Made by a program: the position numbers and the translations under genes. The notes below the pieces were generated by a model that did no database searches, was not told the DNA's origin, and was given only the letters and a program-made list of their open reading frames with translations. This document shows, in pieces, positions 7,663 through 15,599 of a stretch of 64,000 nt of DNA (position 1 is the stretch's first letter; each line of letters starts with the position of its first letter). Location of the stretch: positions 724 through 64,723 of the forward strand of contig NZ_CABFVD010000008.1 in NCBI RefSeq assembly GCF_902143515.1. The letters are read 5' to 3'. The DNA comes from Hathewaya massiliensis. Its GTDB lineage: Bacteria; Bacillota; Clostridia; Clostridiales; Clostridiaceae.

Positions 7663-8587
7663 CTACTTTTCCCTGTGTTTTCTTACATATTCTTCAAAGT
7701 TCCATCTCTTTAAAAATTCATCTGCTTCTTTATACCCAGAATCAAATAATTCTTTCTTCTTTTTATTGCTAAGATTAAAATCTATGGCGCTTACCCCTAA
7801 AGTAGGAATGGATATGGTCCTCTCCTTATCTTCTTCGCTTAAAAGAACCTCATCATAACACCCTATAGTAGTATCTATTACATCTAAAGCATATGAAAAA
7901 AAAATTATTTTTAAATTTACTAAATAGATGCTTTTTTTCAGGTTTTTCAAATTTAAAACCTATGGTTGGCCACTTAGGTCTTCCTTTAACATCAAATATC
8001 CATATAGGATAATTACTTGTTATACCCCCATCTACTATAAAACATTGTTTTCCCATATAATTAAGTTTAACTGGTTCAAAGAAAAAAGGAATACTAATAC
8101 TCATTGTAACAGCCTTAGCTATTTCAAATTCCATAGGATCTATGCCATACTTTTTTATATCATTAGGCAAAATCAGTAATTCTTTATTAGTTACATCTGA
8201 CGCTATAACCTTTAATTTAAATTCCCCATCCTTATACATATCTTTAAACTTTGTCTTACCCTTATGTTTATATAAAGACTTAAGATATTCTTCTATATCC
8301 CCAGTTCCAAAAACACCTTTTTTCATAAGTATTCTTAAGTTTTTACCAAAAATTTTACCTTTTTTAATAGAATCTTCCCCTTTAAACTCAGTAAAATCTA
8401 AATCATACATTAATTTTTCCATTTCAACCCCTGTATAACCTACAGCTATAAGTGAAGATATAAAGGCTCCTACGGAAGTTCCTGCAACCCTTTTCCACTG
8501 CACTTTAGACTCTTCTAGCCTGCAAATAGCACCAACTAATCCAATCCCCTTTACTCCTCCACCTTGAAATACTCCATCTATTTTCAA
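7663..8587 (-). pseudogene. patatin-like phospholipase, frameshifted in a T9 run
   Basis: Patatin-family serine acyl hydrolase interrupted by a one-base frameshift. The first part (8587 down to about 7900) carries the oxyanion motif QGGGVKGIG (about 8-16), the nucleophile GTSVG (about 39-43) and the catalytic DGG (about 190). The frame then slips at a run of nine T on the coding strand (A9 at 7896-7904 on the plus strand). The rest continues in another frame as SYALDVIDTTIG to the stop at 7663. With eight T the reading frame would be continuous and give about 307 residues, a normal length. All catalytic residues precede the shift, so a truncated 244-residue product could be made. A sequencing error, a true mutation or slippage-based phase variation cannot be told apart here. 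Confidence 0.85.
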
Positions 8588-8721
8588 ATAAATCTTCCTC
8601 TAAAATTAGTATACATTTTAGATATATGAATAATAAAAGAAAAATATGTAATTGTTTATCTAGTTCAGCCTTCCTATTCCTTATACTTTTTAAAAATAAA
8701 AGGAATAGAACATATCATCAT

Positions 8722-8758
8722 AAAAAAACTTGGTTACATTAACCTTTGTAACCAAGTT
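8722..8758 (-). terminator. terminator overlapping the 3' end of the IclR gene
   Basis: Perfect 11-bp stem AACTTGGTTAC/GTAACCAAGTT (8727-8737 with 8748-8758), followed on the minus strand by seven T. The gene's stop codon lies inside the loop, so the last codons form one arm of the hairpin. Confidence 0.9.
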
Positions 8759-9500
8759 CTCTTGAAATTATACGAGCATACTCTATAAGATATGGAGCAA
8801 ATTTCTCTACTTTATCCTCAGTAAAACTTAAAATAGAACCCGAAACACTAATAGCTCCACAGATGTTTCCATTATAATTCTTTAAAACTGCACCTATACA
8901 TCTTAATCCCTGTTCATTTTCTTGCTCATCTATAGCATAACCTTTTAGTTTAACTTCCTCTAAATGTTCTTTCATCTGCCCTAAATCTACTATGGTTTTT
9001 TCTGTTAATTTTCTAACATCACTTTCATTCCATAGTTTATCTAACTCTTCTTTAGTCATATTAGACATCATAGCTTTTCCTACAGCTGTAGAATAGATTG
9101 GCATCCTCTTTCCTATTCTTGAATACATTCTAATAGTCTTTTGAGGCTCTACTTTTGATACATAAACTATTTCAGACCTTTCCCTTACGACTAAGTGAAC
9201 AACTTCTTCAGTTCTTTCCATAAGTTCCTTTAAATAAGGCTCAGCTACTGAAACTAAGTTCATTTGTTCTACTCTTTTATTTCCCAGTTCAAATAATTTT
9301 AAAGTAAGTCCATACTTATTTGTGCTTGAGTCTTGCATAACATATCCTTTGTATATAAGGGTATTTAATAATCTATGTACTGTACTCTTGTGTAAATTTA
9401 CTTTTTCACTTATATCTGTAATGCCAAGTCCCTCTTCATAATCAGATAAAACTTCTATAATAGAAAGAGTTCTATCCACTGATTGAACAATTTCTTGCAT
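8739..9500 (-). CDS. IclR-family transcriptional regulator
   Basis: DNA-binding regulator of 253 residues. An N-terminal winged helix-turn-helix (about 5-70, MQEIVQSVDRTLSIIEVLSD then DISEKVNLHKSTVHRLLNTL) is followed by the IclR effector-binding domain (about 75-250). A longer frame opens at 9554, but the ATG at 9500 fits the family start, has a GAAGGGAG site, and leaves the 25-bp palindrome at 9522-9546 outside the coding region. That palindrome is a likely autoregulatory operator. It is transcribed alone between the patatin and methylase genes. KdgR-type sugar-acid regulators look similar, but no catabolic genes are adjacent, so the effector is unknown. Confidence 0.9.
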   Translation of the reverse strand: MQEIVQSVDRTLSIIEVLSDYEEGLGITDISEKVNLHKSTVHRLLNTLIYKGYVMQDSSTNKYGLTLKLFELGNKRVEQMNLVSVAEPYLKELMERTEEVVHLVVRERSEIVYVSKVEPQKTIRMYSRIGKRMPIYSTAVGKAMMSNMTKEELDKLWNESDVRKLTEKTIVDLGQMKEHLEEVKLKGYAIDEQENEQGLRCIGAVLKNYNGNICGAISVSGSILSFTEDKVEKFAPYLIEYARIISRELGYKG

Positions 9501-9521
9501 GTAAAGATTATCTCCCTTCAA

Positions 9522-9546
9522 ATTAAATTTAGTAACTAAATTTAAT
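9522..9546 (-). promoter_or_regulatory. 25-bp palindromic operator before the IclR gene
   Basis: Perfect inverted repeat with 11-base arms and a 3-base centre (core TTAAATTTAG-TAA-CTAAATTTAA, extended by A/T). It lies 22 bases upstream of the chosen start, where binding would block the gene itself. Confidence 0.6.
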
Positions 9547-9584
9547 CTTATCATATAATTGTAAATTAGTGAATATGTTCAGTT

Positions 9585-10715
9585 CTATTTCTCTTCAGGA
9601 TTTTTTCCAAAGTATTGATAATAATAACATTTTAACCTTCCATTATAAAGCTTCCTATTTTTATCAGACTTTCTTCCAAAACATTTTTCAAAGTTATCAT
9701 TAGATGTTATAACAAAGTAAGACCACTCATTAAGACTTCTATATACTTCTCCCATAACTTTATATAATTCTTCCGCTTCCTTTGATTCACCTAATCTTTC
9801 ACCATAAGGAGGATTTGTTATAATAACTCCAAATTTCTTTTTACTTGAAAATTCTTTAACATCTAACTTTTGAAAGTTTATATATTCTTCAACTCCTGCT
9901 TTTTTAGCATTAGCCATAGCTGTTCTTAGAACTCTTAAATTGATATCTGATGCTAGAATTTTAAATTCTTTTTTATTAATAGAATTTCTAGCATGACGTC
10001 TTATATCTTCCCATAAATCCTTAGGTATTATACCCCAGTTTTCAGATACAAAATTTCTATTCAGTCCTGGTGCAATGTTTTTAGCAATCATAGCTGCTTC
10101 TATAGCTATTGTTCCTGAACCACAAAAAGTATCGGCAAGTATTCTAGAATCATCCCAATTACTTAAAAGTACTAATGCTGCTGCTAAGGTTTCTTTCATG
10201 GGAGCTTCTCCTGAATTTTCCCTATACCCTCTCTTATGTAAACCTTGACCTGAAGTGTCTAAGATTAGGGTTACTATATCTTTTAAAATCCCTACTTCTA
10301 TCTTATACTCCGCACCATCTTCTGGAAATTGTTCTACATTATATTTTTCCTTCATAGCTTCAACTACAGCTTTTTTAACTATAGATTGACAGTCAGGTAC
10401 ACTAAAAAGTTTTGATTTAACCGATTTTCCCGTAACATGCATAAAGCCATCTATAGGAATTATATCACCCCAATTTATTTTTAAAGTCCCCTGGAAAAGT
10501 TCTTCAAAACTTTCTGCCTTAAATTCTCCCATTTTTATTAAAACTCTATCTGCAGTTCTAAGCCACATATTACAAGTTACTATATCCATCTCGTCACCTT
10601 CAAAAGTGACTTTACCATTTTCTACCTTTAAATCTTCATAGCCTAATTCTCTAAGTTCATCTGCTACAACCTTTTCAAGTCCAAAAGTAGATGTTGCAAT
10701 TAATGTATATTCCAT
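9585..10715 (-). CDS. THUMP-domain SAM-dependent rRNA guanine-N2 methyltransferase (YpsC/RlmL-like)
   Basis: Predicted 23S rRNA methyltransferase of 376 residues, matching the N-terminal half of RlmL, which makes m2G2445 in E. coli. A ferredoxin-like/THUMP region occupies about 1-155. A Rossmann methylase follows, with the SAM motif ADTFCGSGTIAIEAA (about 190) and the catalytic ITNPPYGERLGE (about 300). The NPPY motif is typical of N-methylation of bases. A longer frame reaches 10787, but the ATG at 10715 has the GGAGAAGAG site and the family-typical start MEYTLIATSTFGLE. The IclR gene lies 84 bases downstream on the same strand but has its own promoter region. It is probably a housekeeping gene. 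Confidence 0.88.
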   Translation of the reverse strand: MEYTLIATSTFGLEKVVADELRELGYEDLKVENGKVTFEGDEMDIVTCNMWLRTADRVLIKMGEFKAESFEELFQGTLKINWGDIIPIDGFMHVTGKSVKSKLFSVPDCQSIVKKAVVEAMKEKYNVEQFPEDGAEYKIEVGILKDIVTLILDTSGQGLHKRGYRENSGEAPMKETLAAALVLLSNWDDSRILADTFCGSGTIAIEAAMIAKNIAPGLNRNFVSENWGIIPKDLWEDIRRHARNSINKKEFKILASDINLRVLRTAMANAKKAGVEEYINFQKLDVKEFSSKKKFGVIITNPPYGERLGESKEAEELYKVMGEVYRSLNEWSYFVITSNDNFEKCFGRKSDKNRKLYNGRLKCYYYQYFGKNPEEK

Positions 10716-10859
10716 TATCTCTTCTCCTATTTTCATAAATAAATTTTTATATTTATATTTTACCATTAAAGAAAAAAATATAAACAATTAAATTTAAATC
10801 TTTTAACAACTAAATTTAAATCCTCTAGTTAAAATGGCTCTTGAAGAATCAATTATATA

Positions 10860-10914
10860 GCTAAAGGTACCAAAGTAAAACTTAGACTTCTAAATTTTAC
10901 TAGGTACCTTTATA
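10860..10914 (-). terminator. long hairpin after the purine permease gene
   Basis: Inverted repeat AAAGGTACC...AGTAAAA with TTTTACT...GGTACCTTT just past the stop at 10927. It lacks a clear T-run on the minus strand, so it may act as a weak terminator or an mRNA 3' stabiliser. Confidence 0.4.
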
Positions 10915-10926
10915 TTATATTATAAA

Positions 10927-12222
10927 TTACATTATGAAAAATTTAAGTAGAAAAACTAAACCTACTATTACTGTAGGAAGAGTAATTTCTTTATATTTCC
11001 CAGAAAATAACTTTAATAATATATAAGAAATAACTCCAAATACTATACCATCTGATATGCTGTATGTAAAAGGCATCATTATTATAGTTAAAAAAGCTGG
11101 TATTGCTTCTGTATAATCTGTAAGATCTATTTCTTTTATTGGTTCTATCATAAATAATCCTACTAAAATTAAAGCTGACGAAGTAACTGCTGGTGTTATA
11201 GAAGCAAATATTGGTGCAAAGAAAAGTGCTAAAAAGAACATTACTGCTGTAGATACCGCAGTTAACCCAGTTCTTCCGCCCTCAGCAACTCCTGAGGCAC
11301 TTTCTACAAAGGTACTTACAGTACTTGTGCCTAAGCAAGCTCCTAAGGTTGTTCCAACTGCATCAGCAAATAAAGCTTTTTTCATATTAGGTACTTTCCC
11401 ATTCTCGTCTAACATCTTTGCCTTTGTAGTTACCCCAACTAAAGTTCCTATGGTATCAAACATATCCATAAATAAAAGTGTAAATAAGGCAATTGCCATA
11501 TCTACAGTAAATATGTTATGCCATTGGAATTTAAAAAATACAGAAGATACAGAAGGTGGCATACTAATTATCCCACTTGGTAGTGGAGTTACCCCCATTG
11601 GAATTCCTATAATCGATGTTATAATCATTCCTATAAATAAAGCCCCTCTTACATTTCTTGAAACTAATACTCCTGTAATTACAAGCCCTATTATGGCTAA
11701 AAGTCCCGAACCACTTGTTATGTTTCCAAGTGCTATTAAAACTCCTCCATCCTTAGGATGAAGCACAATTCCAGCTCCTTCAAGACCAATAAGTGCTATA
11801 AAAAGCCCAATCCCTACTGAAATTGCTTTTTTTATATTAAGTGGGATAGCATCCACTATAGCTTCCCTAACATTTAAAACTGTAAGTGCTATAAATATAA
11901 GTCCTTCTAATAAAACTGCAGTTAAGGCAAACTCATAGGAATATCCCATAATCTTCACAATGGTGAAAGCAAAAAAGGCGTTAAGTCCCATGCCTGGTGC
12001 CTGTGCAAAAGGAAGTTTTGCATAAAGTCCCATAATTAAAGTTGAAATTACAGCTGATATTGCTGTAGCTGTAAAAACAGCACCAGGATCCATTCCCGCC
12101 TGAGAAAGTATAGAAGGATTTACTATCAATATATAAGCCATGGTCATAAAAGTAGTAATACCTGCTAAAATTTCTGTTTTAACATTCGTGTTATTTTCCT
12201 TTAGTTTAAAAAATTTTTCCAT
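10927..12222 (-). CDS. pbuG: NCS2-family purine permease, PbuG/AzgA-like
   Basis: Membrane transporter of 431 residues, probably for guanine/hypoxanthine or adenine by proton symport. It has 12-14 hydrophobic segments. Conserved AzgA-branch motifs include ILAGITTFMTMAYILIVNP at the start, AQAPGMGLNAFFAF (about 73-86) and the later TVSTFVESASGVAEGGRTG (about 300). The start at 12222 is preceded by a GGAG-type site and by a promoter at 12263-12290. The implied leader is only about 30 bases, so no purine riboswitch controls it from that promoter. A second NCS2 gene of the same branch lies at 40603-41904. Exact substrate preference cannot be read from sequence. Confidence 0.88.
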   Translation of the reverse strand: MEKFFKLKENNTNVKTEILAGITTFMTMAYILIVNPSILSQAGMDPGAVFTATAISAVISTLIMGLYAKLPFAQAPGMGLNAFFAFTIVKIMGYSYEFALTAVLLEGLIFIALTVLNVREAIVDAIPLNIKKAISVGIGLFIALIGLEGAGIVLHPKDGGVLIALGNITSGSGLLAIIGLVITGVLVSRNVRGALFIGMIITSIIGIPMGVTPLPSGIISMPPSVSSVFFKFQWHNIFTVDMAIALFTLLFMDMFDTIGTLVGVTTKAKMLDENGKVPNMKKALFADAVGTTLGACLGTSTVSTFVESASGVAEGGRTGLTAVSTAVMFFLALFFAPIFASITPAVTSSALILVGLFMIEPIKEIDLTDYTEAIPAFLTIIMMPFTYSISDGIVFGVISYILLKLFSGKYKEITLPTVIVGLVFLLKFFIM

Positions 12223-12262
12223 GTAACTCCTCTTTTCTTTAGTTTTTTCGACTCACTATACT

Positions 12263-12290
12263 ATAATAATACATTTTAAAATTTTTTCAA
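12263..12290 (-). promoter_or_regulatory. promoter of the purine permease gene
   Basis: Minus-strand TTGAAA (12290-12285), 16 bases, then TATTAT (12268-12263). This is a good vegetative promoter, starting transcription about 30 bases before the gene. Confidence 0.55.
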
Positions 12291-12299
12291 TAGAAATTA

Positions 12300-12490
12300 C
12301 GAATATTTTTTTATTTTTTTAGTGTAAAGTTTGCCTTAGTTTAGAAGTCATTATCCAGGAACATGACCATTTTTTTCTATAACCTTAAAGAATATGGTAG
12401 TATTAGGTCTGATAATCCTCTAATCATCGGATAAAAATAAGAAATTTTTTGTGTATTCTTCTTTACTTGGGTCTTGTGATAGCAATCGTA
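12300..12490. other. 190-base gap upstream of the permease promoter, unexplained
   Basis: No open frame or known RNA motif recognised. It holds a short hairpin GTCAT...ATGAC (about 12347-12366) and a weak stem around 12410-12429. It does not show the conserved core (TTTCTACC, CCGTAAA) of a purine riboswitch on either strand. Confidence 0.3.
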
Positions 12491-12556
12491 TAAAAATAAA
12501 AAACCATGTATAAAGAATATATTCTATGCAACTGTTTGTTGCTCCTTTATACATGG
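12491..12556 (-). terminator. terminator of the oligoendopeptidase gene
   Basis: Perfect 13-bp stem ACCATGTATAAAG/CTTTATACATGGT (12503-12515 with 12544-12556), followed on the minus strand by TTTTTTATTTTTAT. The loop is 28 bases. Confidence 0.88.
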
Positions 12557-12568
12557 TCCTTATATTAT

Positions 12569-14266
12569 TTACATATTACTATCATCAACTGAGTTTAACC
12601 ATGCTTTTGCAGGTTCTACTACACTTTGAATACATCCATCCTCAAATGGATTATTTAAATTACCAAGTTCAACAATTTCTAAGAAGGACTTGCTTCCTCC
12701 AACCTTACATATTTTTAAATAATCTTCCCAAGCTTTTTCTCTGTTTTCCATTGTTTTAACCCAAAATTGTAATGCACAAACTTGTGCTAGGGTATAATCT
12801 ATATAATAAAATGGTGTTTGGAAAATATGGCTTTGTCTAAACCAATATCCTCCTCTATTTAGGAATTCATTATCTTCGTAATCTCTGCTTGGTAAATATT
12901 TTTTCTCAATTTCTCTCCAAGCCTTTTTTCTTTCCTCTGGTGTAGCTTCAGGATTTTCATATACAAAGTGTTGGAACTCATCTACTGTAACTCCATAAGG
13001 TATAAAAGTTAAGGCACTAGCTAAATGAGTAAATTTATATTTAGCCTCATCTTCTTTAAAGAATAACTTCATCCAAGGCCAAGTTATAAATTCCATACTC
13101 ATGGAATGAATTTCAGCAGATTCACTAGTTGGGAAACCATATTCAACTACTCCTAAATCCCTGCTTTCATAAGCTTGAAACGCATGTCCAGCCTCATGAG
13201 TTAATATATCTATATCACCTGAAGTTCCATTAAAATTAGCAAATATAAATGGAGATTTAAACTTAGGTATAAATTCACAATATCCTCCACCCATTTTTCC
13301 TTTTTTACTTAGAAGATCCATAAGTTCATGTTCTATCATATAGTTAAAATATTCATGAGTTTCTGGGGATAACTCTTTATACATTTGCTTTCCATTTTCT
13401 ATTATCCAATTTGAATCTCCCTTTGGAGTTGCATTTCCACTTAAAAATTCTAAAGGTTCATCATAGTATTTTAATTCTGTAAGTCCTAATCTCTTAGTTT
13501 GTCTCCTCTTTAATTCCTCTGAAACTGGCACTATAAACTCTAGAACTTGTTTTCTATAGTTAGCTACCATTTCTGCATTATAATCAAGTCTCATCATTCT
13601 TATATAGCCAAGCTCTATATAGCTTTTAAATCCTAACTTCTGAGCTATTTTATGTCTTACTTTAACTAATTTATCATATATATTATCAATTTTAGATTCA
13701 TTTTCTATATAGAAAGAAGAGGATGCTTCGTATGCTCTCTTTCTCATGTTTCTATCTTTAGATTGAATAAAAGGTCCTAATTGTGATAAATTTCTCTCTT
13801 CACCTTCAAACATTATTTTAGCTGAAGCCATAAGACTGTCATATTCACTAACTAGTTTATTTTCTTCTTTTAGATCCTCTAATATCTCAGGTTTAAAAGC
13901 TTTTAAGCTATTTTCAGCTATTCTAAATAACTGTTTTCCCCATTTTTCCTCTAGTCCTTCTTTAAATTTAGAATTTACTAAAGCTCTATAATAATCAGAT
14001 ACTATTCCTTCATAAACAGGCATATTTTCATCCATGAAATCCTTTTCTTTTTCATAGAATTCATCCTTTGTATTTATAGAATTTCTAATGCTAACTAATT
14101 GAGCCATTGAATCTACATGACTTCTTAAAGTATTTATATCTTCCATAATACTGTTTTGTTCTTCTAGGGAATTAGCTTCTTCAAAATTTGTAATTAATCC
14201 TCTAAATTCATTTTCCACTTTTTCCATATCTGGTCTCTCATACTTATAATCTTTAAACTTTGTCAT
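12569..14266 (-). CDS. M3-family oligoendopeptidase (PepF-like)
   Basis: Cytoplasmic zinc metallopeptidase of 565 residues degrading short peptides. The M3 catalytic site HEAGH, in LTHEAGHAFQAYESRD, is at about residue 360, and the distal glutamate is expected in the following SESAEIHSMSMEF. The N-terminal two thirds is helical, as in M3 enzymes that form a closed channel. Length agrees with the shorter M3 oligoendopeptidase subgroup. No signal peptide is seen. The start at 14266 follows GGAGGAACTAAAA. The gene stands alone, ended by a strong hairpin. It would fit amino-acid recycling in a proteolytic clostridium. The exact cleavage preference is unknown. Confidence 0.93.
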   Translation of the reverse strand: MTKFKDYKYERPDMEKVENEFRGLITNFEEANSLEEQNSIMEDINTLRSHVDSMAQLVSIRNSINTKDEFYEKEKDFMDENMPVYEGIVSDYYRALVNSKFKEGLEEKWGKQLFRIAENSLKAFKPEILEDLKEENKLVSEYDSLMASAKIMFEGEERNLSQLGPFIQSKDRNMRKRAYEASSSFYIENESKIDNIYDKLVKVRHKIAQKLGFKSYIELGYIRMMRLDYNAEMVANYRKQVLEFIVPVSEELKRRQTKRLGLTELKYYDEPLEFLSGNATPKGDSNWIIENGKQMYKELSPETHEYFNYMIEHELMDLLSKKGKMGGGYCEFIPKFKSPFIFANFNGTSGDIDILTHEAGHAFQAYESRDLGVVEYGFPTSESAEIHSMSMEFITWPWMKLFFKEDEAKYKFTHLASALTFIPYGVTVDEFQHFVYENPEATPEERKKAWREIEKKYLPSRDYEDNEFLNRGGYWFRQSHIFQTPFYYIDYTLAQVCALQFWVKTMENREKAWEDYLKICKVGGSKSFLEIVELGNLNNPFEDGCIQSVVEPAKAWLNSVDDSNM

Positions 14267-14374
14267 TTTTAGTTCCTCCTTCTATGATTCTTACTATATT
14301 TTATCATATTTTATATAAAAGTAATTTAGATTTTCTAAATAATTTAAAAATTTAAATTAATATTTGAAATTTTC

Positions 14375-14403
14375 TTGATTAATTTTATTATATATAGTAA
14401 TAT
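14375..14403 (+). promoter_or_regulatory. promoter of the T-box/trpP transcript
   Basis: TTGATT (14375-14380), a 17-base spacer and TAATAT (14398-14403). Transcription would begin near 14410, at the head of the T-box leader. Confidence 0.6.
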
Positions 14404-14409
14404 ATAGTT

Positions 14410-14700
14410 AATATTTAAAATTCGTTGATAAGGAAGAGTAACTAAAAATTTACCATATACAGAGAGTTGGGTTAGCTGAGAACCAACAATGATGTTTTTA
14501 GTGAATGGACCTTTTAGAAGTAAGCCGAAAGCTTTTGCAAGTAGTCCTTACCGGAAGCCTACCGTTAAAAAGGACGGAGCATGTTGGTGCTCTTGTATGA
14601 GATGTATTATACTAATCCATTAGGATTTTTATAATACAATTTAGGTGGTACCGCGAATTCAAACTTCGCCCTAATTTTAGGGTGAAGTTTTTTTATTTTA
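14410..14700 (+). ncRNA. T-box riboswitch, tryptophan specifier UGG
   Basis: Leader RNA that senses uncharged tRNA and allows read-through. Stem I includes AGAGAGTTGG and the GCTGAGAACCAAC region. The specifier loop has GAA-TGG-ACC with UGG at 14506-14508, read by the tryptophan tRNA anticodon. The T-box sequence AGGTGGTACCGCG is at 14643-14655. The competing terminator stem is 14662-14672 with 14679-14689, then seven T. The downstream gene is TrpP, which independently supports tryptophan as the sensed amino acid. Confidence 0.93.
14662..14696 (+). terminator. T-box-controlled terminator
   Basis: Stem AACTTCGCCCT/AGGGTGAAGTT with one G-T pair, followed by TTTTTTT. It would be prevented when uncharged tRNA-Trp stabilises the antiterminator made with the T-box sequence at 14643-14655. 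Confidence 0.88.
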
Positions 14701-14793
14701 TAATTACGAAAGGAGGGGTTAAAGTGATGTGAAATGATGATATTTTAGGTGAATGGTATAAAAATATATTAAATTTAAAGGAGAAATGTAATT

Positions 14794-15339
14794 ATGAAAC
14801 CATCATTAAATGTAAAAAAATTAACTTCAATATCAATACTTTTAGCACTAGGAGTAGTTTTTCACTTTATAGTTCCCCCTCTATTTATGGGAGTTAAACC
14901 TGACTTTTTATTAGTTACTATGTTTCTTTCTATGATGCTTACAGACACTTACAAAGAAGCCTTAAGTGTATTTATAGTTTCTGGCATATTATCAGCATTA
15001 ACAACTGGATTTCCTGGTGGACAACTTCCTAATGTTATAGATAAATTAATAACTGGTAATGTTATTTTCTTAATTCATAAAAATTTACATGGAGATAATA
15101 TATTTAAAAATATACTAATGTTCTTTCTAGGTACTATAATAAGTGGAGCTACTTTTTTAGGTTCTGCATCCATTTTAGTTGGACTTCCAACTTCTTATAC
15201 TGCCTTACTTTTAACTGTAGTGCTACCAACTTCACTTATTAATACTTTCTTAGGAGTTTTCTTGTATAAAATTATACTTACTAAAACTCCAGTTTTTAAA
15301 GAAATTAAATCTAAAAATATAGAACCACAAAATATTTAA
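14794..15339 (+). CDS. trpP: TrpP-family tryptophan transporter
   Basis: Small membrane protein of 181 residues for tryptophan uptake. It has about five to six hydrophobic helices, with the ECF-S-like start KLTSISILLALGVVFHFIVPPLFMG and a central G-rich motif (TTGFPGGQLPN). The start at 14794 follows AAAGGAG at about 14779. Control by the UGG-specific T-box at 14410-14700 supports the substrate: low charged tRNA-Trp turns on uptake. An additional strong Shine-Dalgarno (AAAGGAGGGG, about 14709-14718) lies further upstream with no real gene after it. Hairpins downstream end transcription. The identity is supported by both sequence type and regulation. Confidence 0.88.
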   Translation: MKPSLNVKKLTSISILLALGVVFHFIVPPLFMGVKPDFLLVTMFLSMMLTDTYKEALSVFIVSGILSALTTGFPGGQLPNVIDKLITGNVIFLIHKNLHGDNIFKNILMFFLGTIISGATFLGSASILVGLPTSYTALLLTVVLPTSLINTFLGVFLYKIILTKTPVFKEIKSKNIEPQNI

Positions 15340-15361
15340 GGAATCTATTCCTATGAGTAAA

Positions 15362-15458
15362 CCACAAAAGTTGTAAGCATATTTTCAATATACAATATGA
15401 ATTTTTACTCAATTGCCCTATATACTATAACATGAAAACATGAGACAACTTTTTGTGG
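15362..15458. repeat. inverted repeat downstream of trpP
   Basis: Arms CCACAAAAGTTG (15362-15373) and CAACTTTTTGTGG (15446-15458) pair with one bulge across a 72-base AT-rich loop. The function is unknown. Confidence 0.5.
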
Positions 15459-15459
15459 G

Positions 15460-15518
15460 AAAATAAAAGTACTAGTGGATAATTCAGATATTAGAATTAC
15501 CCATAGTACTTTTATTTT
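15460..15518. terminator. bidirectional terminator between trpP and the MATE gene
   Basis: Perfect 15-bp stem at 15460-15474 with 15504-15518 (AAAATAAAAGTACTA and its complement). The A-rich start and T-rich end give a U-run on either strand, suiting the convergent genes. Confidence 0.75.
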
Positions 15519-15531
15519 CTATACTTAAATT

Positions 15532-15583
15532 AGGCTTTGTTAGACACTTTTGTCCATATCAATATTTTCTTCTGACACAGTAT
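15532..15583. repeat. palindromic element, member 1 (AGGCT-type ends)
   Basis: Left end AGGCTTTGTTAGAC and right end TCTGACACAGT share both ends with 31799-31832 but have a different, longer middle. It may be a remnant of a small transposable or REP-like element. Confidence 0.35.
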
Positions 15584-15599
15584 TATATTAATAACTTAT

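Noticed and set aside
7663-7950. Separate small minus-strand gene after the patatin
   Set aside because: It is the C-terminal part of the same patatin in a shifted frame; no independent start with a ribosome site.
12300-12490. Purine riboswitch ahead of the permease gene
   Set aside because: The conserved loops (TTTCTACC and CCGTAAA types) are absent on both strands and the promoter lies downstream of this region.
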